64,000 nt of DNA from Pterois miles (GCA_947000775.1 CAMQGK010000463.1:5381501-5445500), one strand, 5' to 3'. Counted from the stretch's first letter, positions 23,937 to 36,030 are shown. The notes: generated by a model not told the origin, from the letters alone. Numbers and translations are program-made.

Positions 23937-25367
23937 ACAACCCATCTCTCCTCTCCACTCCTCACTCGGCCCCACCACCCACTCCTTATCTTCCCCGTCT
24001 CCAGCCCACACCTTTCACCCATGTTTTATCAGGGTCAATGCAGTTACATGCAATGCTAAATCACAGAGGGTGTGTTCACCTTTGTGTTCTGATCATTTGT
24101 GACAGATGAGGGTGCTTTGTGTTCAGCGCCGAGCCCCCACTTTCTTCCTCTCTCCCTTCATCATTAGAGAGACGGGGTGGGGGGGTGGGTGTAAAAGATG
24201 GGCGAAGTGGTGCTGTATGTCCTGACATGACAAAACCCAGAGGGAGGCGCATCCTTGTCATTGGGTTGTTGTGTCAAGTGACACACGGGCCGCCACTCTG
24301 TCACTATCGTGTGCCAGTGTCTAGACTAATAGTTGTGATAATGGCATTGCCAGCCAAAACCCCCCTACAGCAAAGAGCCACACTTGACTTGAAATGTGAC
24401 TGCCATTGACTACTGTGCCACCGGGCCCCATAGCTCACAGTGACTCTGTAACCCTCATCGATGTAAATCTTTCTTGTATATATGAGATGTTTCATGTAAA
24501 TTGAACTCCTGGTAATCTTGCCTAATGTGCTGTGTTAAACAATAATGGACTTGTTTTATTTTTTTCTTTTGCTTTTATTTATTTGCCGTGCTTTCTCCTT
24601 TCTCCTTTTTTGTTTCATTGCTGGGTATACATTAATTACATCTGAAATAAACTCTGCCAGTTATTCAGTACACTGCAACTTCTGTTTTAAAAAGCTTTAT
24701 TTGAACAGTGCTATTCTACCTTTATAATTTCATAATAAATGTTTCAAAGAGATCATTCCTTTCTTGTTTTTAATTCGTGCGTTTGTTCTCCTTTTTGTGA
24801 TGTTGTGATAAGACATTGTGTATAAACTGGGATGTGTTTCAGTCGGGCTACTATATGTGAACCACTTCCAGTTAGTCGGTTGCCTGTAAACAAGTGCTTC
24901 AGCTGATTCATAATTGCCAAGTTGTGGATTTTAAGAGGAAAACAGATTTTCCGGTTTGACTGAATCCAATATCTGAAATGAGGCACACAACGTCACTGAC
25001 ACACTGCCAGTGTAATAATTCACTTACACTGGAATTTTAATTCAAAGTTAATCTAAAGGGGAAGTTTAGTTTGGGGGAATTTTACCAGTTTCCCTTTTAA
25101 TGAGTCACAAGAGCACATCAATTGAAGGCATGTTGTGTGTAGCCTTGCTGACCTAAATTTTGCACTGGTTAGTCTATACTGGAATTAAAGGATAGCTCCA
25201 GATTTGGTCTGTCTTTAAACAATACTCACATGTCGACATGTTCTTTTACAGACATGTTGGTCACTAATGATTCCTCCTGTTGGCTGTGAAGAGATGACTT
25301 CTTCATTGCTTCATGCAAAAAATTACACACTAAAACAGGCTTCAGAAGTCCAAGTTAGACATTCATG

Positions 25368-25727
25368 TTGGTAAGAATAGTATTGCAATATGATGCTTTG
25401 TGATACTGTATTCATTTTCAAAATTTTAATTAACTTAAATAATGTTTTTATTAATAGTTTACATGCAAAGATTAACAATCAGTGCTTTAATTTGCAAAGA
25501 GATGTGTCCTCTGCGATAAATGCAGAAGCAGATCCTACTGTTCCTACAGATTTTATGCATGTATGCATGATGTGTTCTCTTTACTGTGACAGTTTTCTTA
25601 ATATTAGATTTAAAAAATGGCAATATATCTCCTTGCTTACAATATGACAATTTATCACAATATATTCAGTTGGAACCCCGTATCATGATACATATTGTGT
25701 TGTATTCTTGCCAATACACAGCCCTAG
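25368..25727 (-). mobile_element. Short DNA transposon, family B copy 3
   Basis: On the minus strand it begins CTAGGGCTGTGTATTGGCAA (ending at 25726) and carries the same ordered blocks as the copies at 6364 and 10862, including TATCATGATACGGGGTT. It is the best-preserved terminus of the three. The open frames inside it are AT-rich chance frames. The class is inferred as hAT-like. Confidence 0.7.
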
Positions 25728-27623
25728 TATCTTTTAAGATACAGTCCTTTAGTACTAAAGTCTCTCAAAGTTGTACTAAGAAGTGACATCTTCACAATAA
25801 GTGTGGACGGGTGGAATTATTACAACAACCAACTACTCTTTCAATCGACGCATGAGCATGTGATTGTTGTGACATTATTGTCAGATTGGAAAAGAAATTA
25901 ACCTAAAACAATCTATTTTTACAGTTACAATATTGTCCTACGGCATTAGTTCAGAAGTACTTCTAAGATATACAGTGTGTATATGCTTATACTCATCTGA
26001 CGTGTCTGTGAGCTAAATGAGGATAATTACCTAAAATAACTTCAAAGAACATAGAAAAGGCTTTCATGAGTTTGCCTGAGTACGAAGGATAAACAGAAAA
26101 TTACCCCCAAAATTCTCTTTATGGTAGTATCTTAGTCCTAAAGTGCTCTTTCCCTGCACGTTTTGTTGCGTATTCACTCTTTAATCCAATTAAGATTAAA
26201 TTCTAATTGGTGGAGTGTAACTGAACAGCTCTTAATTACATCAGGTGTGCAAAAAATACATGCAGAAACATGCATCATAAAATCTGAATGTCAGTCTTGT
26301 GGCTGCAGTAAAATGAGCAACTGGAATTTCCTAACCTGCATCATCATATCCATCATCATCACCACCATTATAACAAACATTCAAAATGAATTGTATATTC
26401 TGTGAAACATAAGGAAACAAAACACTGTTGTGACAATGTTGCTTATTTTTTCTTGCAAGAGCTGACTTTTTATAGTGACACTTTCATTTGTTAATCTCCG
26501 GCTACCTCCCAGTTTCAGAAATAAAGATGTGTCACCTCTTAACTGTATTTTGGGGGGGGGGGGGGGGGGGGGGTGCCACGCCAACACATCTATGGAGAGG
26601 AGGCCTAACTCAGCTTAATCTGTCCACTCCGTTTGAAAGCCAGAAGCAGAGCTTAGTCTTCATTTGATTGAGGAGGGACGAGGAACAAAAAGAGGATAAA
26701 TAAATAAATATAGGCTTTAAAGTTTGACCTTTTCTATACGGTCACGTTCCAAAAGCTGTGTGCACTTACTGACTGGAATATGAAACTGACTTCTGACCTA
26801 AAGTATAATCATATTGCCTGTCCTCTCCAAAGAAAGGGAAGGGAAAAGCAGTGCTAGTGTTGCATCTCTGAACATTTTAGCAGAATTTGTTGTCAGTGTC
26901 TCCCAATCTCATGTCGCCAGATTTCCACATTTTGTGGACTCCATGTGAGACCACAGATAGCATGGATCTTTGAAAATGCTATGCTGTCTTTGCATTTGCT
27001 GAACTTACTGACCGTTTTTTTTTCTGCTCTTGCACAGACTGTATTTGCAGGCAGACAGAGTTAGAGCTGGGCCCACATGTGACCTCTATATGCATAGTCT
27101 GCTCACTGAAAGCATACAAATAGTTGGTCCTTTTTCTGTACAAAGCATTTGTTTGATTAACAAATGCAACATAAGTTGTCAAAATGTAACATAAATTTTG
27201 CCAGATAATAGAAGATAGCACACAAGACAAAGGTCTCAGAAGATTTAAACTGAACCTCTCCAGCGACCAGATGCATCCATTTCTGTGTAGATGTTGCTCA
27301 GAAAGCACACAATCTTTTCAGCAGATTTATAAACCCCTGTGTTCACATTGCTCTGTTATACAACTCCGTCATCCTGAAATTGAGTGCACATGACGGAGCA
27401 TAACATCCACTCCAGCAATTATCCACACAGCAATGATGTCACATGGCTTTTTAACCTTGTTTGGACAGAAACCAGATTAATGCTGTCCTTGGTCTTCTAC
27501 GGGCAATATCCTCAAGGCGAGCCCTTGTTTCATTATGCATGGCAACTCTACATCGGTATGTATAGTGAGCCAATAAAGGTGATTGATTGATGACCCACAA
27601 GTGGTCAAATGCATGACTCAGTT
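25728..27623 (+). other. pcdh9 intron, no gene recognised
   Basis: Non-coding DNA. A stretch at about 26180-26330 combines ATTAAG, TAATTGG and TTAATTA homeodomain-type cores and lacks repeat signatures, so it is a weak enhancer candidate. The poly-G run is listed separately. Confidence 0.45.
26552..26573. repeat. Poly-G run
   Basis: A run of about 22 consecutive G. It could form a G-quadruplex in the sense strand, is hard to sequence, and produces an artificial proline frame on the minus strand. Confidence 0.9.
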
Positions 27624-27740
27624 GCAGTGGTTGAAAAAGTATTCAGATCCTAATAAAACAAAGTAAAAATACTCCATTGCAAGTAAAGGTCCAGCATTCA
27701 GTACCCTGAAATTGTACAGTAGATAAATACTTGCTCTTGG
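27624..27740 (+). mobile_element. Short teleost interspersed repeat, family D copy 1 (fragment)
   Basis: It begins GCAGTGGTTGAAAAAGTATT and continues CAGATCC...AGTAAAAATACTCCATTGCAAGTAAAGGTCC. This matches a very common fish repeat and the copy at 60996-61331 (GCAGTAGTGGAAGAAGTACT). Only the left part is present here. It is non-coding. Confidence 0.65.
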
Positions 27741-28107
27741 TTCACTTGTAAGTGCACCTATTCTACCGTACGGTTTGGGGGACAATATTTAGGCTTCACC
27801 AATTTATTTGCACTGGAATAAAATCTGTAACTGCAGACTTATAGATATTATTGAACTCTACTGAGACAGTGTGGAGACCTCTAATAAGCTGAAAAATGAA
27901 GGCTCCAGATTAAAAAAAGTCCATCTGAGAGGTTCCTCCTTTCCTCTCAACACTGTAGCATCACACCCTTCTCAGTCATAGAGATCCATGTATATACAGT
28001 CGGGAGAGCATTATTATAAATATGACAATGGGTTTGCTGTGAAGTCCAGAGGTTAACATTGGGATTGGTAGCAATATTAATTAGTTAATTAATTAATTAA
28101 TTAATTA
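27741..28107 (+). other. Intron, AT-rich, no feature assigned
   Basis: Non-coding DNA that ends in a TTAA-rich low-complexity run (about 28079-28107) leading into the 44-bp palindrome. Confidence 0.5.
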
Positions 28108-28151
28108 ACAATACTTATTAATTAATATTAATATTAATTAATAAGTATTGT
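28108..28151. repeat. Perfect 44-bp AT-rich palindrome
   Basis: The two 22-base halves, 28108-28129 and 28130-28151, are exact reverse complements with no spacer. The right half overlaps the left target-site duplication of the SINE that begins at 28155. It could extrude as a cruciform. Confidence 0.9.
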
Positions 28152-28154
28152 CAT

Positions 28155-28532
28155 GGCTGCACGGTGGTGTAGTGGTTAGCGCTGTTGCCTCACAGCAAGA
28201 GAGTTGCAGGTTCGATTCCGGCTTGGGACTCTTCTGTGTGGAGTTTGCATGTTTTTCCCGTGTAAGCGTGGGTTTTCTCCGGGTACTCCGGCTTCCTCCC
28301 ACAGTCCAAAGACATGCTATTTAGGTTAACTGATGACTCTAAAATTGCCCGTAGGTGTGGATGTGAGCTTGAATGGTTGTCTGTCTACGTTGTCTCTCTC
28401 TATGTGTCCTGCGATGGACTGGCGACCTGTCCAGGGTGAACCCCGCCTTCGCCCAATGCTAGCTGGGATCGGCTCCAGCCCCCCCGCGACCCCTAACGGG
28501 ATAAGCGGTTGACGATGGATGAATGAATGATG
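28155..28532 (+). mobile_element. tRNA-derived SINE, full-length copy 1
   Basis: The copy is flanked by a perfect 12-bp target-site duplication, AAGTATTGTCAT, at 28143-28154 and 28533-28544. The 5' end GGCTGCACGGTGGTGTAGTG carries an A-box-like TGGTGTAGTGG, and the B-box GGTTCGATTCC is at 28209-28219, so the head is tRNA-derived. The body and the 3' tail of GATGAATGAATGA repeats match copy 2 (36139-36506) closely. RNA polymerase III transcription and LINE-driven insertion are properties of the class. The family is widespread in teleosts; I do not assign a name. Confidence 0.9.
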
Positions 28533-28544
28533 AAGTATTGTCAT

Positions 28545-29509
28545 TAAAATGTGTTTAAACCAATAATTATAAGATGGAAGCTTTTACTGTAAATAGAGAT
28601 ACAGAATTATATGTTGTACATATTCTAAGTATGGGATTTACATTAACAGAGTGTTGCTGTAAAAGACAGGAAAAATAAATCCTGACAAAGCAGACACCAA
28701 GCCTTTGCTTCAAGAATGTGAAAATGGAGCAGTGGTTAGTGGTTTGATAACTTAGAGGCCAGGTTGATAAACAGCTGAGAGATAAATGCAGGAATAAGCC
28801 GAACAACAGGAGATAAGGAGTCTCTAATGTGACATTTCTGTTAAAGCAGGCTGAATAGCTGACTTTAGTTTTTCAGCAAACATATTTTGACTTCACTGAA
28901 TATGCTTACATATGCTACACCCTCATATCTTTCCGTGAATTGACAGATGCTTTTTGAACACGGAGTGTCGGTTGGGAGCTTCGCTAAATTAGTCATCTGC
29001 CCGACACCATTGCACTGAATTAAAATCAGGATCAGTCAGAAGAGGGCCCAAGAGTTTGAGCCTCGTAATGTTTTTTTTTTTCCCTTTTCATTTCTACTGC
29101 TGATGCACACGCTGTCACATTTCCCAGTAGTGACAGTGTGGTCTAGTCTCACTGACATTTTCCTCTAGTGTAATCTTCCCTTAACCAGTATCTAGTCACT
29201 CATATTTCCCCTTTTTGAAGAAAGGTGAGCATAGTCCTCAGATTTAATCCCCACATGTATTTGACTCTAGACAAAGAGAGAAACTCTTTTCATTTCCACC
29301 CTTAACAGCCCAGAATCCTTCAGGACGGCAGTGAGTTATGCAGTGGTGTTGCAGGGAGGGGAGAGCCTGTCCGCTGTAATGTATGTATAAGATCTTTATT
29401 GAAGGAAGGTGCAGTGGTCGCACCGCTGGGAGCCTGAGGTAAATGTTATTTTTCTATTTCCCTTTTGTTTCCAAAGATAGACTGACGTATGCATACAGAA
29501 TGAGAGAAA
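28545..29509 (+). other. Intron, no gene recognised
   Basis: Non-coding DNA between two SINE-type insertions. No open frame, RNA gene or repeat end was recognised. Confidence 0.5.
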
Positions 29510-29787
29510 GAGGCCTAAAGGTTGCAGAAGTGAACTTTTGACCAGAGGGTTGCTGGGTCAATCCTTGGACAGGCAGGATAAATTAGACTGGGGAAGAGAA
29601 ACCACCATTGGGGTGCCCTTAAGCAAGGCACTTAACCCCCACTTGCTCCGGTGGGGTTGCTCAGTGGATAAGACTTAGTTGTACCGGGCAGCTTCCAGGT
29701 GTAGATGTGTGAACTTGTGTTAGTGTGGAGCAAGATGTTCCTGGAGACCTGCATTTGTACTCAGCGAATCTAACCTGGATGAATAAA
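29510..29787 (+). mobile_element. Diverged tRNA-derived SINE remnant
   Basis: A phrase of the type AAGCAAGGCACTTAACCCCC (29622 onward), found in several fish SINEs, lies downstream of a degraded B-box-like GGGTTGCTGGGTCAATCC (about 29547). The segment closes with GGATGAATAAAAAC. The 49820 and 51683 SINEs carry a related 'GCAAGGCACCAAACCCCCAA' phrase. No target duplication is visible. It is an old copy; the boundaries are approximate. Confidence 0.5.
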
Positions 29788-29893
29788 AACAAACAGAAAA
29801 AAATCTTACCAAGAGAAAGAGATATTTATGCTTCTATCCTGTATATATGAGTATTGAACTTTTACTTCTCATCATTTTAGGCTAATAAATATG

Positions 29894-30435
29894 ATGGGCT
29901 GTCAGAGTTAACACAATAAAAATGAATTAATGCAAATTTGTTTTAATGCTACTAATTTCTTTAATACATTAACACAACCTGTGATTTTTAGGTTGTTGCG
30001 GGCTCAGTTTTAAAGAGCGAAGACTACTACTACTACTACAACTACTGCTGGGCTACTGGTATCATATGGAACTAGAACCTGTGGAATCCATTGGGACCAT
30101 GTCAAACTAGCTTGTTGTGAAAGAGGCTAAAATAACACTCCAAACTGCAGACATGCCCACTTTATGATAATCTCATGTAGTTTGGGGCAAGTCATAGTCA
30201 AGTCAGCACACTGACACACTGACAGCTGTTGTTGCCTGTTGGGTTGCAGTTTGCCATGTTTTGATTTTAGCATATTTTTATGCTAAATGCAGAACCTGTG
30301 AGGGTTACTGTACAATATTTGTCATTGTTTTGTGTTGTTAATTTATTTCCAGAAATAAATATATACATACATTTGAATAAAGCAATTTGCCAACTCTAAT
30401 TTTGATAAGAGTATTAAATACTTGACAAAACTCTC
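29894..30435 (+). mobile_element. Short DNA transposon, family A copy 2
   Basis: It begins TGGGCTGTCAGAGTTAA and shares long blocks with the copies at 4306 and 63721: the segment with CTTTAATACATTAACACAAC, the GACATGCCCACTTTATGATA block and TCAGCACACTGACACACTGA. A CTA/TAC trinucleotide run (about 30025-30051) has expanded inside it. The right terminus is degraded. There is no transposase. Confidence 0.7.
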
Positions 30436-33400
30436 TAGATATAGATAGAAAGGATTCAAATCCTGCTGCTCGGTCAGTCCCTTCAGCATCGTATATGACA
30501 CACGGAGGCACCTTTTAGCAATTATATGTGACGAACTGGGCTTTCTAATGTAAACCCACCTGTTCTGTTATTTGACGGTCGGAGCAAGTGATGTATAATA
30601 ATGTAGTATTAATAATGTGAGAGTCCATTCAGGGCAGACAGGAGGGGTGGTGGATGGCTCAAAAAAACAAGACTTTCAACCATGAGACAGGTGTTCGTGG
30701 CTTGTGTGAAACTAAAAGTAACATTGAATTATTTTGTCATGTCAGTCGTTAGTCATGTCACTCAGGTATCGTCAGTCACAGTCAATTGAGATGCAAGTCA
30801 GTGAAGTTAACGTCAATGACGTCCATTTCCTAAGCCTACCTAAATGGATGTGTTGCCTAGTCCTAACTTCCTGTGAAAACAGAAGTTTATTTTGAACTTT
30901 TACTATGTATGTAATGTGTGCATATTGACACCCATCCCTGATAGGTCCAAAAGTAGAGGGTATCCCGTGCATCAGTGTCCAATGCCGAGTGATCGTATTT
31001 GACGAGTTTGGGGTGAGAATGAGTTCCGGTAGTTGGTTCCACATGGATTCTTACAGGAAGCATAGAGACAGACTAAAAATAAAAGCATAAATATGATTTT
31101 ACTGGGTTCCATTTAAGCACATACAGTCATAATGAATAACATGGAAATAAATGGGACATTTCAACATACAATATCATTGTTATATTTACGAGCAGCTTGC
31201 TTCCAAAAATACACTCTTAAATCGTAAACTGAGGTTTGTGACCCAATATGATGTCACACCTTCCAGATTTGTTCCACTGCCAATAAATTGGAGACCGACT
31301 GTGCACTCATAAACCTCCATATAAAACCATGCTGCACAAAAACGTTACTGTTGACAGAGCAACTCCAGGACAGGAGGTGTCTTGTTGTAGATGAGAGCTT
31401 TATCTGTCTGGGTATTTACACAGGAAGAGGTCTGATCCTTCTGATTGAACTGCAGCAGATCATAGAATAAAGTATAAATTATTTCCCATGGTGAACTGGG
31501 TGAAGAACATCGATTAATTGGTGTTAAGACTAATTATATATTTCCTTAAATCTGTAGTGCATCATTAATAGATTCCCTTCATCATGACAACAAAGAGCAA
31601 CAACAAAGAGCGGCGACACTTAGCGTGGATGGCATATGATTTTCTCTGGCAGAGAGTGCAATGAGAGATATAGTGTAATGCTCTTCAGGGAGCTAATTAG
31701 ATAAGAAGTTGTGATGTATGGCTGCTGGAGGGATGTGTGTCAACCCACTCCTGTTCGATGTATAGACTGCAGATTTGTATTGATTGTATGCTTTGTCTTG
31801 TGCCTCAGGCATCAGCACGCTACAGTGTAAGCTGAGCCTTGCCTTTGTCTGGCGAGTTGAGCAGATAAGGGTTGTGATAAATCTGCTCGAGAATAAGCTG
31901 TCATAGAGGTGCCGCACATGGGAATATTTAACGCAAACATAAAATATGGCTTGTCTGTTGTTTTATCGTCGAGGGTATAAGAAATGGCAGGGTTTTAAAA
32001 TACTCTCACCTTCTTATTTTTGCACTTTTCTATCTCTGCAGGCCTGGCATGCACAGAAGCGTACAGTCCTGCTCATCTTTGTTAAGGCCACGGAGCGGAC
32101 ACAAAAAAAAAAAAAAAAAAAAGGGAAAAGATGAGATGCTTTGCACGGAATGGTGAACCAGCACCTTATCGCCACTCAGTAATATGCAGAGGTGTAAAAC
32201 ATTTGGCTAGCTTATTTAGATGAAATGATTTAGTCCGGTTTGTGCAGAGTTAGCGAGGGCTGAATGAAGCAGGGTGCTGGGGATGAGGAGGGAGGAGGTG
32301 AAAATTGGTTTCCCCTATCTTATGGCACACATAGAGACCCAGCCTGGTTCCCTCTCTCCACAGACTCCCCTCTGACGATAACGTGCCCTGATAATGGATA
32401 TATGCACCCAGATTTATTTTCTATTTCCTGCCACAACTGCTTTTCCAGGAAACTTCTTTTTTTATGTATTAGCTTTATGGCTGCTTTCAGCTGTGACATT
32501 CAGAAAGCAGAGCTCCAGTGCCATCGCAAGGAGGGGGGCATTTGCCATGCCAAAAAAAGAGGAGGATGCTCTTTTGAGGGCTGCAGCTTTAACTGTAACA
32601 CATACAAGACGGCTCTAATGCAAGCTCAGATATGAAGGAAGGGAAACTTTATCCATGCTGTTGATTCTTCTGCCCATTGACTTTTTTTTCGTATTGTGGA
32701 AACACCACAAGGAGCTCATATAGAAAACAGAAGTAGAGTTTCACTGTTGTTGAAGTGAACTTTGACATAAGATTTATTTAGCTTGTTAAGGAATTAACAA
32801 CCCCATCTCATGGGAAGGCATATGAATAGCATGACATTACAAGGACATTCAGAGTGTCATGAGAGCGCATTTTAGCGTGTCGTATTTATGCAACAAAACA
32901 GCAGTAACTGCAGCTGCGACAGTGTAGGAAAAACACCATGATTGGGCTTAAAATAAGTACAAATAGAGTAAATTACATATGGAAACAATATAAGACGTTA
33001 TAAGAGTTTTGTGTTTGTTGGACCCAACCCACCAACCATAAGTGGTCTTTGTTACTTTATATTTGACAGCAAAGCTCTGAGCATAGTTTATTTACGCAGA
33101 TGCATTTACATTACAGTCACATGACACACCAAAAGCAGGAACAGTGTTGTTATTATATGCGAAATCACTTGCGCATTACCGTGTCATCCATACACCAGTT
33201 AGTGCGACCGGACTGGGAATGAAAAGTAGGCATTCATTTATACATCAAAACTTGAAATTAAAGTTGAAGTCTGCGGAAGCATGTGAGACAGTACAGTGTG
33301 ATCCCTCATGACTGGATGTCACACTACAGCCCATCGTTTGCCCGATTACTCCCCCCTTCCCCTCTAATCTTCAAAAAGCTATGGCTCTGCCTGTCATGTG

Positions 33401-33558
33401 ACATGTGACCCCGCTACATGCTTGCTAGGGTGTCCCAGAAACCGGCCCAGCCTCTGTCCCAGGAACAATGAGGTTCCTTTACCACCACAGACTCAGGACT
33501 GTGGTTACCCCAGGCCATATATCACACGGAGTCCCTCATGAATGGCGCACATGTGTCT

Positions 33559-33599
<41 letters not shown>

Positions 33600-34048
33600 G
33601 GTGTGGTGATGATGGGACTTTACTCCCTCAACACTTATTCAACACTGCTCTAAGCTGTTCACCCATAGAGATCAGTGGTTGCCTTGTTCGGGTCCATATC
33701 TTCACAGTAGGAAGTGTGTGTGAGTGTGTATGTGTGTGTGTCCACTTATTAATAGCCCAGCCTCTGGGATGATATTCATAACCAGAGCAGGACAGAGGGG
33801 ATTTAAAGCAACACACTGGGCAGATTGAACTCATTAATATCTTAGAGGAGCATGTTGTTTGATCTGGTGTTTACTTTGTGATTATGAAAACAGTTTGGAG
33901 CCATGTCTGTCCTATAGACTCAGAAGAACATTATTGATTGGTCATATGGTTCGTAATGCATCTATTACTCTGTTATGATGGAAGCTATATATTCCACATA
34001 TATCAATCACAGTGATTGTTTCAGGATAAAGGCACAAATATGTATCAT
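30436..34048 (+). other. pcdh9 intron, no gene recognised
   Basis: Non-coding DNA. The block 30480-31040 resembles a diverged teleost interspersed repeat (phrases GGGTGGTGGATGGCTCA and ACGTCAATGACGTCCA), but I could not find its ends. The 123-codon frame at 32264-32635 (+) has no domain. A homopolymer A run lies at about 32102-32120. Confidence 0.45.
33561..33598. repeat. (GT)19 microsatellite
   Basis: An uninterrupted GT dinucleotide array. Shorter, interrupted GT runs follow at about 33713-33741. The valine/cysteine-rich open frame across it is an artefact of the repeat. Confidence 0.95.
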
Positions 34049-34515
34049 TAGTTATGTTTACATGGACATAAATAATTGGAATAAAGGCCCAATCAGTTTA
34101 AAAATGCTTCATGTAAACAGAATGAGAGAGGTGGTTTATGCCGATCGTTGTTCCGTCCATTCGGATCATGTCTTCCTGGTTGGGGTAAAGTTATCTTCAC
34201 CGCGCATGTGTGCTACGTCAGAGTGACGCGTTTCCGCTTTTACAGCAGCATGTCGTTTTTTGGCAAATTGAAAGGTATGCATTTAAACACCCGACGAAGG
34301 TCCATATTACAAAAAAACCCTACATAAACAGACACTCTGCCAGAACAGAGGAAAATAAAATGTGTGGGGCACAAAGATTAAACGCTCAGTGCATGTATAT
34401 TCACATCATGATCGGATCATTTTATTTAGTGCCCATGTAAACAGTGGATTTGGAATTTCCGATCAACCAAGGTTCAGATAGGATTGGAGAAATTTGGCGC
34501 ATGTAAACATAGCTA
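34049..34515. mobile_element. Inverted-repeat MITE with TAG(T/C)TATGTTTACATG termini
   Basis: The left end TAGTTATGTTTACATG (34049-34064) and the right end CATGTAAACATAGCTA (34500-34515) are inverted repeats with one mismatch in 16. The interior holds further internal mirror motifs (CCGATCGTT / GATCGGATC). GC content in the middle is higher than in the flanks. There is no transposase and no clear target duplication. This terminus is common in fish MITEs; the superfamily is not assigned. Confidence 0.75.
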
Positions 34516-34914
34516 TTGAAACAAAAGGGAACTGTATTGATAATTAACTCACCATACTGGCAAAATTGTTTTCTCATTTTATGAAATATCACAGAGGCAT
34601 ATAGAGTGTTGACAGCTCAGCGTGAGACCAAACGAGTTGTTAAGACAGGTGTCTTTTGCGGTGCAGACCAGGGTCAGTTTGTCACTTGCCGTTTTATGCA
34701 TGAGCACACGCACACCGTTCTATTATTAATGTGTCTTTTCTACAGTTTTCTACAGTCTTAACTTGTCCCTCTTCTATTATCAAACAGGATCTTATACTCT
34801 GGTTAACCCATTCACTGCCAGCTGCCTATAGCTGTTTCTAAAGCCCATGTGACCCTGAACTGACCTGATTTCTAACCTGAATATCTCAAGGCTGCCATTC
34901 ATACTATTGTGTCT
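34516..34914 (+). other. Intron, no feature assigned
   Basis: Non-coding DNA between the MITE and the LINE 3' end. Nothing was recognised. Confidence 0.5.
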
Positions 34915-35190
34915 AAAAACTCAATATGATCTTAGTATGGAACAGCCTGCCAGAAGATCTAAACCCAACCCACTGAAAACCCATCTATCTAGTCTACACT
35001 TTCATGTAGTATTTTATAATTTTATTGGTTTTATTATCTATTTTGAACTTTATTTTACCCATTTTGTTTCATCATCATTTTACTACTTTGAGAAACTGTT
35101 GATCGTTATTATTTGTCAATCGTATGTAAAGCACTTTGAAGTGCATTTGATTTGTTTAAAAGCTGCTATATAAATAAAGACTGATTGATT
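34915..35190 (+). pseudogene. LINE 3' end (non-LTR retrotransposon remnant)
   Basis: Bases 34938-34961 translate as WNSLPEDL, the motif that closes the reverse-transcriptase ORF of many Jockey/L2/RTE-type fish LINEs. An in-frame stop follows soon after (34973-34975). The 3' UTR ends with GTAAAGCACTTTGAAGTGCA and a GCTATATAAATAAAGACTGATT tail, typical of such elements. Only about the last 275 bases survive, the usual product of 5'-truncated insertion. Confidence 0.75.
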
Positions 35191-35318
35191 TTATGGACAT
35201 ATGATCACTTCATTGTACGTGAACCTTTTGCGTGAGACTGTCCCAACGAAGTATCAAAATACCAGTATTTACAATACAGTGTACTAGACTTATATAGGAA
35301 ACAGTATGTCAAGTCAAT

Positions 35319-35500
35319 TCAATTTTATTTGCATAGCCCAATATCACAAATCACAAATTTGCCTCAGGGGGCTTTACAGTCTCTACAGCATCGACACCCT
35401 CCGTCCTTTACTGTGTGACCCTCTCGTCGAATGAGGAAAACTCCCCACCAAACATCCCTCTCAACAGCAAAAAATGGAAGAAACCTAGTTGCTTTGAAGC
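35319..35500. repeat. Teleost interspersed repeat (AATTTTATTTGCATAGCCCA type)
   Basis: The phrase CAATTCAATTTTATTTGCAT followed by AGCCCAATATCACAAATCAC, GGGGCTTTACAGTCTCTACA and AAAATGGAAGAAACCTAG is one I recognise as a high-copy repeat tail in many fish genomes. It is non-coding. The orientation is not certain. Confidence 0.65.
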
Positions 35501-36030
35501 TTTGACTGTTGCCATTGTTACAACTGGGAGAACAGGCAGGCGAGGACTCAATAGCGAAACACACAGAAACAGGAATATGGCAAAAAACGGCGTCTTTAAT
35601 GGCAGCAGAGGTTCGGTACACAGGGATCAAACAGGCAGGCAAACACATCCAGAAAACGACAGGCAAGGGCTAAGTCAAAAAACCAGGCAGAGGATCAAAA
35701 ACACGGACAATCTGAGAACACTAGGAGAGACGCTTGAACACGAATGAAGCAAGACAAACTGGCACAGAGGGAATGGGGAGCACACATTAAATACTAGTGA
35801 GGGGAGTGATTGACGATGCACAGGTGGACACAGTCAGGGCGGGGAGAGACAATCAGAGGCAGGTGAATGGTGTAGAAACTAGGTCAGAGGGAGGTGCTCT
35901 AACGTGAAGGCGGGAAAGATGCAGGCAGGAAGTGAAGTGATCTGAAACGAGAGGGGATGTTAGAATACAAAATAAAACAGGAAGTGCAAACATAAGAGCA
36001 TGCAACATGAAACACAAAAACCTAAGACAT
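35501..36030. repeat. Probable teleost interspersed repeat, AG-rich
   Basis: A CAGG- and ACA-rich segment (AACAGGCAGGCGAGGACTCA, AGGCAAGGGCTAAGTCAAAA, then GGTGGACACAGTCAGGGCGG). It reads like a known fish repeat in which the sequence lists 'aaaacaggaa' and 'ggcaggtgaa' phrases. Its composition is sharply unlike the neighbouring AT-rich DNA. The open frames on both strands here (about 100-110 codons) have no domains. The call rests on pattern memory. Confidence 0.45.

Larger units (their letters stand above)
22761..25367 (+). other. pcdh9 intron, no gene recognised
   Basis: Non-coding DNA. Besides the palindrome at 23369-23398 and the C-rich run at 23907-23936, I see short T-rich and TTTA-repeat patches (about 23187-23214). 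No RNA gene or transposon boundary was assigned. Confidence 0.5.

Noticed and set aside
23882..24109. Proline-rich short protein
   Set aside because: Produced by the poly-C run and C-rich flank.
28195..28225. Possible tRNA gene (A and B box-like sequences)
   Set aside because: The boxes belong to the head of a repeated SINE with target duplications. There is no full cloverleaf.
32264..32635. 123-codon plus-strand frame
   Set aside because: No domain, and it is overlapped by another chance frame in a second phase.
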